Shown: positions 19,247 to 28,219 of the stretch, piece by piece
How the letters are laid out: each line of letters begins with the position of its first letter
How positions within the stretch are numbered: position 1 is the stretch's first letter
Source: Rhodococcus koreensis
Lineage (GTDB): Bacteria > Actinomycetota > Actinomycetes > Mycobacteriales > Mycobacteriaceae
Assembly: GCF_900105905.1 (NCBI RefSeq)
Contig: NZ_FNSV01000005.1
Coordinates: forward strand, 310,001-374,000
Reading direction: 5' to 3'
Length of the DNA: 64,000 bases
The notes under the pieces: model-generated
What the model saw: only the letters and a program-made list of their open reading frames with translations
Database searches by the model: none
Told to the model about the DNA's origin: nothing
Program-made: the position numbers and the translations under genes

Positions 19247-19454
19247 CCTCAGTCTCTGTGGGAGCGCTAGGTGTAGTTCCCAGCCAGGTCATGAACCCGA
19301 GGACGACGACCCCCAGGCCGGCTGAACAGCACCGGGAACTCCAGTGCTGACCCTCATCCGGGGAGATGACACCGGTGGACGAGACGTACCCGATTGCGGC
19401 GGCGATCGCACCGAGAATCATCACGTGCCACGCCAAGGGAGCGGGAAAGTTCAT
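19218..19454 (-). CDS. small membrane protein, two TM helices
   Basis: A 78-residue protein if started at ATG 19454. It has two hydrophobic helices (WHVMILGAIAAAIGYVSST and LGVVVLGFMTWLGTT). The frame extends to 19715, but that part overlaps the lsr2 gene and promoter and is not needed. No good ribosome binding site is seen. It may be co-transcribed with the zinc-ribbon gene downstream (overlap of ends). Function is unknown. Confidence 0.4.
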   Translation of the reverse strand: MNFPAPLAWHVMILGAIAAAIGYVSSTGVISPDEGQHWSSRCCSAGLGVVVLGFMTWLGTTPSAPTETEVAPSAIPRT

Positions 19455-19641
19455 CCATGACCACGAACGGTAGCCAAACCTCGAAAGTCCCGACAGAAGG
19501 TTTTTGCTTGCCTTGACCAGCAGCGATGCTTCCGCGGCATCGCTGAGCCTAACAAAGACGACCACACGTCGGGCGTGTCGCAGCGCTGATGCCGCCAGTA
19601 ATGTCGATCCGGTCGGTACCGGAAAACGAGGAGTGGAATCT

Positions 19642-19989
19642 GTGGCACGCAAGGTCGTAGTGGAGATGGTCGACGACATCGACGGCACCGCCATCGGAGA
19701 GGACGGCGAGAGCATCCGCTATGCCGTCGACGGCGTCGAGTACGTGATCGACCTGAAGGACGAGCACACGAAAGAACTCCGCGAGACCTTCGAGTACTAC
19801 ATCGCCCACTCCACCCGGGTCGGCGGCCGCAAGCACCGCGCCGACCGGCCCGCCAACGCCACTGCCGGGAAGCAGCGCCGGGGCGAAACGCTGAAGATCC
19901 GTGCCTGGGCGCTCGAGCAGGGATACGAACTCTCCGCCCGCGGACGTATCCCCACCGAGGTCGAACAGGCGTTCCACGCCGCCCACTGA
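19642..19989 (+). CDS. lsr2: Lsr2 nucleoid-associated xenogeneic silencer
   Basis: A 115-residue Lsr2 homologue. It begins MARKVVVEMVDDIDGTAIGE, with the dimerisation domain that includes IRYAVDGVEYVIDL. After a basic linker comes the C-terminal DNA-binding domain (LKIRAWALEQGYELSARGRI) with the RGR AT-hook-like motif that enters the minor groove of AT-rich DNA. Lsr2 silences foreign DNA in actinobacteria. GTG 19642 has GAGGAG upstream. It may be a second, mobile-region copy rather than the housekeeping gene; the window alone cannot tell. The IS elements and AT-rich patches nearby are its expected targets. Confidence 0.92.
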   Translation: MARKVVVEMVDDIDGTAIGEDGESIRYAVDGVEYVIDLKDEHTKELRETFEYYIAHSTRVGGRKHRADRPANATAGKQRRGETLKIRAWALEQGYELSARGRIPTEVEQAFHAAH

Positions 19990-20425
19990 CGGTCACGCAC
20001 CCGGCCCACCGAACGGCGACATTGCCCACTACCGGCCACCGGCCGACGCCCAGGGCAGCAAGATCACCGAAGCCGATGCGCCGGCAGATCCGGCGGCAAC
20101 TACGCCGGACGCCGCGCCGTGGCTTGTCGACGAGCACCCTGCCCGCACGGCTCGACGAGCGCCACGACATCGGGATGCGGCCCCGCTGCGGAAGACGTAC
20201 ATCATCGACGTCACCGGAAACGGCGAGCTCACCCCGGATGGGCTCCCTCGTACAAGGGCACACGCCTCGATATCGACCCCGCATCGGTCCGGGTCGAGGA
20301 CCTGTAGAAGGCAGAGGAAAGCCGCCGACGATGCTTTCTCCACAGGACCATCACGAGGCGGGTTTGAACGCTGCACGCCCACGTGATTGGGTTGCCGTCA
20401 CCGAGCTTCGAGAGGCAGGTGAGCG
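19990..20425. other. interval with no supported gene
   Basis: About 440 bases after lsr2. A short stretch in one frame (KTYIIDVTGNGELTPDG) looks protein-like but has no start or partner. A frame entering the next gene (RDWVAVTELREAGER) may be the tail of a small upstream gene. Neither can be supported. Confidence 0.4.
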
Positions 20426-20941
20426 ATGCACGCGTTCGCGGACGAGTCACGTCGCGGTGACTACCTTGTCTGCGCGGCGACGATCGCTCCCGCCGACCTG
20501 ACCGACGCCCGTAAGGCGCTCAAGGCGCTGCGGGCCCCGAAGGCTGCACGGATCCACATGTCACACGACAGTCGCAGAGCGCACGAAATCATCCGTGGGG
20601 TCGTTGCGCTCGACGTGCGGGCGCACCTGTATGTCGCGCGACTGCACGGCCGGTCGGAGCGCCGTGCCCGCGACGAGGCCCTGGCCGCGATGGTCACCGA
20701 CCTCGACACCATGGGCGTCCGTCAACTCTGGCTCGAGTCCTGCGATCAGGATCGACAGGACCGGCACGTCATCCGGGCGGCGCTGATGGCCTCGAGTGGA
20801 CCGGGTTTCCCCTTCCGGCACGCGCTTCCGACGAGCGAGCCGATGCTGTGGGTTCCTGACGTGATTGCCTGGGCCTGGGGGAAGGGTGGACATCACCGCA
20901 AGGCCGTGGCCGACCTGGTTGAAGTGCATACCCTGCCGTAG
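20426..20941 (+). CDS. DUF3800-like protein
   Basis: A 171-residue protein beginning MHAFADESRRGDYLVCAATI. The DES near the start and the following strand match the first motif of DUF3800-type proteins, which have an RNase H-like fold. Further motifs: MSHDSRRAHEIIRGVVALDV and VDITARPWPT are not both in frame, but a late WVPDVIAWAWGKGG and the catalytic-like Asp in VPDVIAWAW are. Such genes are often found in mobile regions and next to defence genes, but activity is unproven. AGAGGCAGG precedes the ATG. Confidence 0.55.
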   Translation: MHAFADESRRGDYLVCAATIAPADLTDARKALKALRAPKAARIHMSHDSRRAHEIIRGVVALDVRAHLYVARLHGRSERRARDEALAAMVTDLDTMGVRQLWLESCDQDRQDRHVIRAALMASSGPGFPFRHALPTSEPMLWVPDVIAWAWGKGGHHRKAVADLVEVHTLP

Positions 20942-21177
20942 ATACGCAAAACCCGGGCGACTCACCGTCCGGAGAGCTCCCGGGTCCACTTCCCGCGAAC
21001 GCTATGTCGTGGGCACGTCAAGTATCGGGTCGGGGACACTTCCGCGTCAAGCGACGACCGCGGCGGCGTTGTCTCCTCGGCGCCGATCGCGACCGCGGTG
21101 ACGCACCCGAACCGTTCCAGAAGGACGAAGGTGCGGGTCGGTGTTCTCCCCGGGGCGGGCGATGTCGCGTGGGTCCG

Positions 21178-21933
21178 TTATTCGTCCGGGGCCGGGGGTT
21201 CGGACGCGGCCCGGAGCTGCTCGAGTGTCAGCGACACCGCGGTGCTGCGGACCGCACCGAGGCGGGACCGCGCCACCGGGAGCGCCTCGAAGGTGGTCGA
21301 CATGCCCAGCGCCCACGGCGCCGATTCCACCGGGGTCAGCCCACACCGCCCGAAGTGGTCCGCCAGCCGGCCGATGGCACTGTCGAGCGCGGTGATCTGT
21401 GCGGAGTCCGCGTCGGGATCTGAATCGGGCCCTGGGTCGGGGCCGGTGCAGTCCGCCGGGTAGGGCCAGGTCAGCACCATCCCGGTGGGCAGCATCCGAT
21501 GAATCGTCTCGGCCACCAGCCACAGGCCCAGATCGTGGCCCCGCAGCGGTTCGGTGACGAACGCGATGTTCGGGATCAGGACCGCCTCGGTGACGACGGT
21601 CAAAGTCTCGAACTGTTCCTCGACCTGCTCGGTGAGTTGGTTGCCGTCGAACAACCCGGCCAGTATCTCGTGATCGCCATCGAATTGATCCAGGCACAAC
21701 GCGATCGGATCCGCGGTGCCGAGACGGATCACCGTGAAGTCGAGTGAGCCGACGATCACGTCGTCGGCGTCGTCGATGTCGACCGTCATCACCAGTTCGG
21801 CGAACCAGTCCAGGCACGCGTCGAGGTCGCTGTGACCGACGCTCCGGAACTGCACCCGGGGCGCAAACAGCTCGACGGTGTCGCGGCCCTCTTCCTCGGC
21901 CAGGTCCGCCAACGCGGCCAGCGACAGTGACAC
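21178..21933 (-). CDS. conserved hypothetical protein
   Basis: A 251-residue acidic protein. Start GTG 21933 is set by a perfect AAGGAGG 7 bases upstream; a longer ORF to 21978 lacks such a site. The sequence has VSLSLAALADLAEEEGRDTV, a strand-rich middle (VIVGSLDFTVIRLGTADPIA), and ALCLDQFDGDHEILAGLFDG. A Pro/Asp linker near 180 separates a C-terminal domain. No motif identifies an activity. Similar proteins occur in rhodococci, but I cannot name a family. It is monocistronic. Confidence 0.6.
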   Translation of the reverse strand: MSLSLAALADLAEEEGRDTVELFAPRVQFRSVGHSDLDACLDWFAELVMTVDIDDADDVIVGSLDFTVIRLGTADPIALCLDQFDGDHEILAGLFDGNQLTEQVEEQFETLTVVTEAVLIPNIAFVTEPLRGHDLGLWLVAETIHRMLPTGMVLTWPYPADCTGPDPGPDSDPDADSAQITALDSAIGRLADHFGRCGLTPVESAPWALGMSTTFEALPVARSRLGAVRSTAVSLTLEQLRAASEPPAPDE

Positions 21934-22225
21934 CAGAAGACCTCCTTCATCGGGCGGATCGAGTCCGAACCCTGCCACTATCGCGCATCACCGTGCCGTG
22001 GCGCCGAACAAACCGGCGACGCCCAGGAACCTTCACCGCGACCGGCTGCCGCGCACCCGGTACGAAGAGCTTGCCCGCAGTCCGGGCCGACAGTCGTCAA
22101 ATACACTGGACAGTAACACTTTTAAAAATGCCGATAATCAACCTTACGTCAACTAGTAAGTTGGCTATTCGCATGTCCTTCGAATACGACCACTCGTGGT
22201 AACTGTCCGGTCCGGGTTTTGTTGG

Positions 22226-23623
22226 GATAGAGCCCCGTGGGGTGGTGGGCTTTGAGGTCGAATCCTCGGTGCCTACTCGCCACGGTTGATCGCGGCGATG
22301 GTCCCAGTATCGCCGCTGGGATCTAGCAACGCCATCGACCCCTCGGAGAGGTAGCGGCGCTCGCCGGACTGCCACTCATCGTGCATGTCGGCCAGGACCG
22401 CACCGACGAGTCGGATCACGGCCGCCTCGTTCGGGAAGATGCCCACGACACGGGCTCTGCGCTTGATCTCCTTGTTTACCCGCTCCAACGGATTGGTCGA
22501 CCAGATCTTCGACCAATGTGCCCGCGGAAATGTGCTGAACGCCAAGACCTCCGCCTTCGCCTGGTCCATCAAGGGACCGATCTTGGGGAACCGGCCGGCC
22601 AACTGATCGCGGACCTCGTCCCACGTGGAGGCCGCGGTGGCGGGATCGGGCTGGGCGAAGATCGTGCGAAACACGGCGGCGACCATGTCGGAGTGCGACT
22701 TGGGGACGTGCGCCAACAGGTTTCGCGCGAAATGCACTCGACACCGCTGGTGCCCCGAGCCCTGGAACGAGCGCCGCAAGGCCGCGACCAGGCCGGCATG
22801 CTGATCGCTGATGACCAGTCGGACACCGGACAGGCCGCGTTTCTTCAGTGAAGCGAGGAAGCCGCGCCAGAACACCTCGTCTTCACTGTCCCCGACATCG
22901 AGGCCGAGGACCTCACGCGCACCCTCGGCGGTGATCCCCGTGGCGACCACGACCGCCATCGATGTCACCTGCGAAGAGGAGTTGCGTACGTGCAGGTAGG
23001 TCGCGTCGAGGTAGACGTAAGGAAACGCGGTGTGGTCGAGCGAGCGGGTGCGAAATGCGCCGACGACCTCGTCGAGGCCGGCGCAGATCCGCGACACCTC
23101 GGACTTGGAAATTCCCGAATCGATTCCCAGAGCCGCTACGAGGTCGTCCACGCTGCGGGTGGAAACTCCGTGTACGTAGGCCTCCATCACCACCGCGTAC
23201 AGTGCCTGGTCGATCCGTCGGCGGGGTTCGAGGATCGAGGGGTAGAACGAGCCCTTGCGCAGTTTCGGGATCCGCAATTGGACGTCGCCGGCTTGGGTGG
23301 CCACCAGCCGGGACCGGGCTCCGTTGCGTTCGGTCGTGCGGGCCTCGGTGCGTTCATAGCGGCCGGCGCCGATCTGTTCGGTCGCTTCGGTTTCGATCAG
23401 TTCTTGCATAACCATCCGGACCGATTCACGGATCAGATTCACTCCATCTCCGGTACGGAATGCGTCGAGTAGCTCGGACAGGGCAGACTGGGACAGGGCC
23501 ATCGGTGGACCTCTTTCTTCGATGCGTGCTTGGCCGTACACACCGAAGATCCCGCCGATGGCCCTCTCTACGTCGGAGCCGCGCCGCTCAGCCCCAAACC
23601 CCACCACTCCACGGGACGCCTAC
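22226..23623 (-). mobile_element. IS256-family insertion sequence
   Basis: A complete 1398-bp element. The ends align as imperfect inverted repeats without gaps; the best part is CCCGTGG-G/A-GTGGTGGG, then TTTG and GG (left end read from 22226, right end read in reverse from 23623). An 8-bp direct repeat TTTGTTGG flanks it at 22218-22225 and 23624-23631, the target-duplication length known for IS256. One intact transposase gene is inside. The AT-rich target is unusual for this region. Confidence 0.9.
22273..23502 (-). CDS. IS256-family transposase
   Basis: A 409-residue transposase with the IS256 (mutator-type) layout. It has an N-terminal VRMVMQELIETEATEQIGAG with YERTEARTTERNGAR, then QLRIPKLRKGSFYPSILEPR. 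The catalytic D in PYVYLDATYLHVRN, a second D in LVISDQHAGL followed by C/H (QRCRVHFARNLL), and the final E in STNPLERVNKEIKRR complete the DDE triad. ATG 23502 matches the usual start (MALSQSALSELLDAF). It is full-length, so mobility is plausible. Confidence 0.95.
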   Translation of the reverse strand: MALSQSALSELLDAFRTGDGVNLIRESVRMVMQELIETEATEQIGAGRYERTEARTTERNGARSRLVATQAGDVQLRIPKLRKGSFYPSILEPRRRIDQALYAVVMEAYVHGVSTRSVDDLVAALGIDSGISKSEVSRICAGLDEVVGAFRTRSLDHTAFPYVYLDATYLHVRNSSSQVTSMAVVVATGITAEGAREVLGLDVGDSEDEVFWRGFLASLKKRGLSGVRLVISDQHAGLVAALRRSFQGSGHQRCRVHFARNLLAHVPKSHSDMVAAVFRTIFAQPDPATAASTWDEVRDQLAGRFPKIGPLMDQAKAEVLAFSTFPRAHWSKIWSTNPLERVNKEIKRRARVVGIFPNEAAVIRLVGAVLADMHDEWQSGERRYLSEGSMALLDPSGDTGTIAAINRGE

Positions 23624-23631
23624 TTTGTTGG

Positions 23632-23986
23632 CAGCTTTCCGGTTGAACCTGGCATCGTGCGGCGCGGCGTCACCTGTCCGGTTCAAGGTGGCAATTCGGC
23701 GGCCGAATACTTGGTGCGTGCGGCCATCCAGTGCCTCCCTGCAGTGTGTCCAGCTCTACGGAAATGCCATCTTCATCCGGACTGGATATCGCGGCCGTGT
23801 CCGAGAATTGTTGGCATATCGCGAGGTCACTCATGCCAACTCAACCCGGAACGGACAGCAGCGGTGGGTGTGGCGCCCGAGCAGGCCTGCAAGGGTTACG
23901 GTCTCAGCGCAACACTCCTCAGCGTCAGGGCCTCCGGACGCGTCGAAGGCATAGAGCCCGTTGCCGGGCCACACGGCTTACTCGAG
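23632..23986. other. interval right of IS256
   Basis: About 355 bases with no recognisable gene. The plus-strand frame across it is a shadow of the DUF1345 gene. Confidence 0.45.
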
Positions 23987-24592
23987 TCAGCTCTTGATCC
24001 AATCGATTGCGATCGCGATGAGTGCGGCGTTGAAAGAGAAGCTGACGATGCTGTGCACCAGGACCCGTCGCCGCATGGAGCGGGTCGTGACGGTGACGTC
24101 GGACACGGCGAACGAGGTTCCAATTGTCGTAGCGAAATAGAGAAATTCAGTGAGTTGAGGCACGGGGCAGTTCGGGTAGTCCAGGCCACCCTCACCGGCG
24201 TGCTCTCGTGCGTAGATCTGCGCGAAGGCGGTGTGAAGCAGGAGCCAGGACAGCAGAATCGCTGCCGCCGCCAGCGCCTGCACGACGGCATCGGCGTTCA
24301 CGTCGTTGCGGTTCGCGCTGACGATGAGTCCGCCGGCCAGTCCGATACAGTTGATCAGCACCGCGAAGAACTGGGTGTACCATCGCGGTCCGACCAGTTC
24401 AGGCATGTCCTCCGAGGATTCCGTTGGCAGTTCCCGCCGGATGACCACCCACCCGGCGATCATGTACGCGACCGCGGCCGTGTTCCAGGCAAGAAGCGGT
24501 AACGCGACCTGTCCGGCACGAAGGAACAGCACCAGCCACGTGACACCGAGAACCGCGAGAACCGACTCCAGCACCCATAGGGCCTTCCGCAT
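23987..24592 (-). CDS. DUF1345 membrane protein
   Basis: A 201-residue membrane protein with about five hydrophobic helices: LESVLAVLGVTWLVLFLRAG, LAWNTAAVAYMIAGWVVI, QFFAVLINCIGLAGGLIVS, VQALAAAAILLSWLLLHTAF, and a C-terminal SIVSFSFNAALIAIAI. The segment LYFATTIGTSFAVSDVTVTT, with the conserved YF-x-x-T-x-G-x-S-x-x-x-D, is the hallmark of DUF1345. Function is unknown. It is monocistronic and reads away from the catabolic unit that begins at 25.1 kb. Confidence 0.88.
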   Translation of the reverse strand: MRKALWVLESVLAVLGVTWLVLFLRAGQVALPLLAWNTAAVAYMIAGWVVIRRELPTESSEDMPELVGPRWYTQFFAVLINCIGLAGGLIVSANRNDVNADAVVQALAAAAILLSWLLLHTAFAQIYAREHAGEGGLDYPNCPVPQLTEFLYFATTIGTSFAVSDVTVTTRSMRRRVLVHSIVSFSFNAALIAIAIDWIKS

Positions 24593-25107
24593 CGCATCCC
24601 GCCCCTTGTGCGAACTCGTTACTCGCGTGAGTGGCCGTCTACAGGTTACCGCGACAGTCGCCGCGATCCGGTAGCGACGGGGGTGTCCGCGGCGGCTTCA
24701 GTCGTCCGCGGTGGGGCGATCGGTCTCCCGGAGGAGATCGCGTGCCAACTTCACTGCCCGGATGCGGCCTGTGCCGGGTCGTCGGGAAGTCAGGATCCGA
24801 GAGTGACACGAGAAATCGTGCGTCAATCCTCCAATGGACAGCAAGTGCGACACCGAGGCCCCTTCACCTCCGTGATGTGCCGATGTACGTGCGCTCTTCT
24901 GAGCGATCAGGGGTTCGCTCTCGGCCGGGACATACCGATTTGCCCGGCGTTTCCCACTCCGCTTCGGCATAGGAACGCGGGCCTGACCTGAACGAATGCG
25001 ACACCGTGGGTCGAGGGCATGACCACACGGATGCCCACCGTGCCCGACCTGCGGGCGCCCCCCGATCTGACCTGCGTACTTCAACCTACGACCCGGAGTC
25101 TTTCAGG
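24593..25107. other. intergenic region
   Basis: About 515 bases left of the first TetR-type operator. Open frames exist on both strands but lack domains, ribosome binding sites or homology I recognise. Confidence 0.45.
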
Positions 25108-25179
25108 CAACGATCGTTACGAAAATCTGAGCAATTATCACAACAGTCGTTGTGTATATCCTGTTGATCGCTTACCGTG
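25108..25179 (+). promoter_or_regulatory. promoter and TetR-type operator A (phyH1)
   Basis: Operator CACAAC-AGTC-GTTGTG at 25140-25155 has perfect 6-bp arms. Its right arm overlaps the -35 TTGTGT (25151-25156); after 17 bases comes -10 TACCGT (25174-25179). A second partial site with the 10-bp palindrome AACGATCGTT (25110-25119) lies about 32 bp upstream, about three helical turns. The same layout recurs at 29253, 34402 and 37406. Confidence 0.75.
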
Positions 25180-25215
25180 ACGATCGACACATCAACCAAG
25201 GATTGGAGAAGGGCC

Positions 25216-26049
25216 GTGATCGACGGGGCAACCAAACAGCAGTTCCGCGAAGAGGGGGCGGCGCTGATCAAGGGCTGGCTGAATCCGCAGCAGATGGACG
25301 AGATCCACGAGGCATTTCTCTGGAGCGTCGCCAACCCTGGTCCGCACGTGTTCAACCGGCTTGACGGTACCGAGCTGCAGACGCACATCGACAACGCGAA
25401 CCCGCACGCCAAGGACAAGTTCGACGACCTCGTCGCCCAGATGCCCTTCGCGGACCTTTACGCCGAACTCTGGGGTTCCGAACACGTTTGGTACTACGCA
25501 GAAGAGGTGTTCGTCAAGGATGGCGGGGCCAGCGGCCGCGGTCCCTGGCACCAGGACACCTCGGTGATGCCGCTGGCCGGAGAACATTGGGGCAACGCCT
25601 GGATCAGCTTCCACAGCCTTCCCAAAAAGAACTCCCTGGAGATCATTCGCGCCAGCCACCACGGAGTCAGGTACGACGGCGCCAGCTTCTCGAACGCCGA
25701 CGACCCGACCGACCCAGCCTTCGGCGACGGCACGCTGCCCCGCCTGCCGCACATCGACCGCGACCTCGCCCAGGATCCCAATTCTTGGGATGTCATGTCG
25801 TGGGCGGTCGAGCCCGGCGACATCGTCGCATTGCACCCCTCGTCGCTGCACGGTGGTGCGGGGGTAGATCAGGAGACCCCGACGCGACACACCCTGGTGC
25901 TCCGATTCTTCGGTGACGACGCCACTTTCCGTGTTCTGCCCGAATCGAACCCGCGCTACGCCCGCAACGGGTTCCTGTTCACGGAGGAGATGGCCAAGCT
26001 CAATGACGGTGACCCGTTCCGCTCACCGATCTTCCGCCAGCTCCGATGA
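25216..26049 (+). CDS. phytanoyl-CoA dioxygenase family protein (copy 1)
   Basis: A 277-residue Fe(II)/2-oxoglutarate-dependent oxygenase of the PhyH family. His112 and Asp114 in GPWHQDT and His212 in SLHGG form the metal triad; an Arg in RHTLVLRF should bind 2-oxoglutarate. Family members hydroxylate carbon next to an activated acid or amine; the substrate is unknown. The start is GTG 25216: GGAGAAGGG lies just upstream, it matches the paralogue at 29345, and the alternative GTG 25177 lies inside the promoter -10 box. It aligns gap-free with copy 2 (about 70% identity by eye). It is the first gene of phyH-ridA-DAO, under operator A. Confidence 0.9.
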   Translation: MIDGATKQQFREEGAALIKGWLNPQQMDEIHEAFLWSVANPGPHVFNRLDGTELQTHIDNANPHAKDKFDDLVAQMPFADLYAELWGSEHVWYYAEEVFVKDGGASGRGPWHQDTSVMPLAGEHWGNAWISFHSLPKKNSLEIIRASHHGVRYDGASFSNADDPTDPAFGDGTLPRLPHIDRDLAQDPNSWDVMSWAVEPGDIVALHPSSLHGGAGVDQETPTRHTLVLRFFGDDATFRVLPESNPRYARNGFLFTEEMAKLNDGDPFRSPIFRQLR

Positions 26050-26081
26050 CCCACCCACGAACACACGACAACGAGAAGGCC

Positions 26082-26477
26082 ATGAAGCGCGAAACCATCA
26101 ACCTCGACATCACCCGGGCCACCTACGAGCGACTGCATTTTTCACAAGCGACCCGGGCCGAGAACCTCATCTGGGTGTCCGGGCAAGTGGGTATCGACCG
26201 TGCCACTGGAGAGATTCCCGAAGATCCGCAGGCTCAGGCGCGACTGGCATTCGAAGGAGTCAAACAGGTCCTCGAAGAAGCGGGTTCGTCCCTGGAAAAC
26301 ATCGTTGAGTTGACGACCTTCCACACCGATCTGCAAGGTGACGGTCCGGGCTTCGGCGCAGTGAAGGATCAGTACATCGGCGAGCCGTACCCGTCGTGGA
26401 CCGGAGTCGGCGTCACTCAGCTCGCGCGGCCGGAGTTCGTCGTCGAGATTCGCGTCGTCGCGGTCGCGGGAGACTGA
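26082..26477 (+). CDS. RidA-family enamine/imine deaminase (copy 1)
   Basis: A 131-residue RidA (YjgF/YER057c/UK114) protein. It has NLIWVSGQVGIDRATGEIPE, then QARLAFEGVKQVLEEAGSSL, VELTTFHTDL, and the C-terminal GVGVTQLARPEFVVEIRVVA. In active RidA an Arg in the last motif (here ARPEFVVEI) binds the carboxylate of the imine. RidA hydrolyses reactive enamines/imines left by amine oxidation, which fits the flavin amine oxidase that follows. ATG 26082 has GAGAAGG upstream; an ATG at 26046 overlaps the phyH stop but has no such site. Confidence 0.92.
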   Translation: MKRETINLDITRATYERLHFSQATRAENLIWVSGQVGIDRATGEIPEDPQAQARLAFEGVKQVLEEAGSSLENIVELTTFHTDLQGDGPGFGAVKDQYIGEPYPSWTGVGVTQLARPEFVVEIRVVAVAGD

Positions 26478-26518
26478 ACCCCGGACCGCCTCAGCCGACA
26501 AGCGCAACTATGTCATCG

Positions 26519-26558
26519 CAATTCGTGCTGTCGCCACTCCCGGCAGCAGCACGAATTG
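26519..26558 (+). repeat. 12-bp perfect inverted repeat between ridA1 and DAO gene
   Basis: CAATTCGTGCTG (26519-26530) and CAGCACGAATTG (26547-26558) can form a 12-bp stem with a 16-base loop, 19 bp before the next start codon. There is no U-tract. It could be an RNA stability or attenuation element within the operon, or a protein-binding site. Confidence 0.6.
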
Positions 26559-26577
26559 GCCAAAACGCAAGGAACCC

Positions 26578-27882
26578 ATGAAAACCCTTTCATCGCCGAT
26601 GCAGTACTACCCGAGCACGGGCTGGGTCGACCGTCCCACGCATCTCGAGGCGCCCGTTCAGGGCGAGCACCACTGTGACATCGCCGTGGTCGGCGGCGGC
26701 GTGGGCGGCATGCTCGCGGCGCTGCGCCTGGCCGAGAACGGCCGCGATGTCACCCTGCTCGAATCCGACCTCTGTGGTTGGGGCGCGAGCGCACGCAATG
26801 CGGGCTACCTATCGAGCACCGTGGGAAGCGACCCGCACATTCTCGCGAGATACTACGCGGGTCGTTTCCATGGCTTGGTGCGCTTTGCCGACTCGGCGGT
26901 TCACTTCACCGAAGACCTGATGGACCATCATTCGATCGACTGCGACTACGAGCAAACCGGTATTCTCGCTTCTGCCGTGACACTGTCCCAGCTCGAGGCG
27001 GTGAAAGCCGGCGCCCAGATACTCATCGACGCCGGCATCGACTCGGAGATCGTCGACGGCCGTGACATGGGTGTTCCGGATGCGTTCCTGGGCGGAATCT
27101 ACGCACGCATCGGTGGGATCTTGAATCCGGGCAAATTCGCTCTCGGTCTCCGCGATGCCGTCCTGGCCTCGGCTATCACGACATTCGAGCAAAGTCGGGT
27201 CCTCGACGTCAAAGACACGGGTGGCTCGGTCACACTCGACACGTCCAGTGGTCGTGTCCACGCCAACCAGGTGGTGCTGACGAACAACGCTCATGCGAAA
27301 GAACTGTCGATCACACCCCGATGGCTCTCCACCCCTGTTCAGGTGACCGCCATCGAGACCGAGCAGGTGGCACCCGGCCTTCTCGATGCGGCCGGCTGGA
27401 CGAGCCGCACCCCGATGGTGACCAGGCACATCGTGATGGAAAGCTACCGAACGACACCGCGCGGCACGATTGTCGTCACCACCCGCAAACTCCAGATGCC
27501 GCGTGGAAAGATCATTGATCGTCAGCCCGACCAGGCGATCGTCGCCGATCTGATACGGGCATTCCGCACACGCTTTCCCACATTGCACGATGTTCAGCCA
27601 GCGAAGGCGTGGGCCGGATGGATCGGCATGACGCCGTCGGTCTTGCCGGTGGCCGGATATGCGTCTCCTCGCGTCATCTACAACAGCGCGTGCAACGGCC
27701 ACGGTCTGGCTCAAGCACCATATCTCGGAAGTCTCGTCGCGGACTACATCTGTGGCAAGGGCATGCACGACCACCTGAAGGCCGTGTGGCGGGAAAAGCC
27801 GAAGTTCGCGCCCGGACTCGTCAATCCGCAAACACTCAAGCTGGCATGGCTCGCGGACCGGCTCACCGACCGTCGCGGCTGA
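26578..27882 (+). CDS. FAD-dependent oxidoreductase, DAO family (PuuB-like)
   Basis: A 434-residue D-amino-acid-oxidase-fold flavoprotein. The FAD dinucleotide motif is VVGGGVGGMLAALRLAENG (about 38-56), then E60 in LLESD binds ribose. GASARNAGYLSS (about 68-79) and the C-terminal CNGHGLAQAPYLG complete the glycine-oxidase/gamma-glutamylputrescine-oxidase signature. It oxidises a secondary or primary amine to an imine with H2O2 release; RidA next to it would hydrolyse the imine. It is the third gene of the phyH-ridA-DAO operon and is followed by a hairpin. It has no counterpart in unit 2; a distant paralogue (about 40%) lies at 58798. Confidence 0.9.
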   Translation: MKTLSSPMQYYPSTGWVDRPTHLEAPVQGEHHCDIAVVGGGVGGMLAALRLAENGRDVTLLESDLCGWGASARNAGYLSSTVGSDPHILARYYAGRFHGLVRFADSAVHFTEDLMDHHSIDCDYEQTGILASAVTLSQLEAVKAGAQILIDAGIDSEIVDGRDMGVPDAFLGGIYARIGGILNPGKFALGLRDAVLASAITTFEQSRVLDVKDTGGSVTLDTSSGRVHANQVVLTNNAHAKELSITPRWLSTPVQVTAIETEQVAPGLLDAAGWTSRTPMVTRHIVMESYRTTPRGTIVVTTRKLQMPRGKIIDRQPDQAIVADLIRAFRTRFPTLHDVQPAKAWAGWIGMTPSVLPVAGYASPRVIYNSACNGHGLAQAPYLGSLVADYICGKGMHDHLKAVWREKPKFAPGLVNPQTLKLAWLADRLTDRRG

Positions 27883-27900
27883 GCCCTCCCATCCAGAGCC

Positions 27901-27944
27901 GAGCCTGCTCGACACCGACCGGGCAATCCGGTCGGCCCAGGCTC
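27901..27944 (+). terminator. hairpin after the phyH1-ridA1-DAO operon
   Basis: Nested inverted repeats: outer GAGCCTG/CAGGCTC (27901-27907, 27938-27944) and inner CCGACCGG-GCAAT-CCGGTCGG (27915-27935). It starts 18 bp after the stop codon. No U-run follows, as is common in high-GC actinobacteria. Confidence 0.7.
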
Positions 27945-28219
27945 GCGGGGGCAGATACCGGTGACAGCGCGGGCTGGACCCGAAGATCGTCGAACCGCAG
28001 ACCCGAGGGCTTGTGGTCCCGGGTGCTGGTCGGCGTACCCACGCCCGCACTGCGGGGCAAGGTCAGTCCTGCAGTGACGACGTCGAGGTGTCGGTGCGTT
28101 CCACCACGAATGACCAAGGGCCGGATCGTCGTAGAGGTCTGCGGCGCTCGTCCGGCGGCGAGGATCTGCTACGGCGGACGCCTCGATGCCTACTGCGGTT
28201 ATTTTGAGCCAGACGTCGT

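Noticed and set aside
22129..22202. Short AT-rich frame (MPIINLTSTSKLAIRMSFEY) left of IS256
   Set aside because: Only 24 codons, no ribosome site and no known match; could be an interrupted gene start, but this cannot be supported.
24608..25084. Open frames on both strands between DUF1345 and operator A
   Set aside because: No recognisable domain and Arg/Ser-rich off-frame composition.
25177..25215. GTG start at 25177 for phyH1
   Set aside because: The codon lies inside the -10 box of the shared promoter layout and has no ribosome site; the paralogue aligns from the GTG at 25216.
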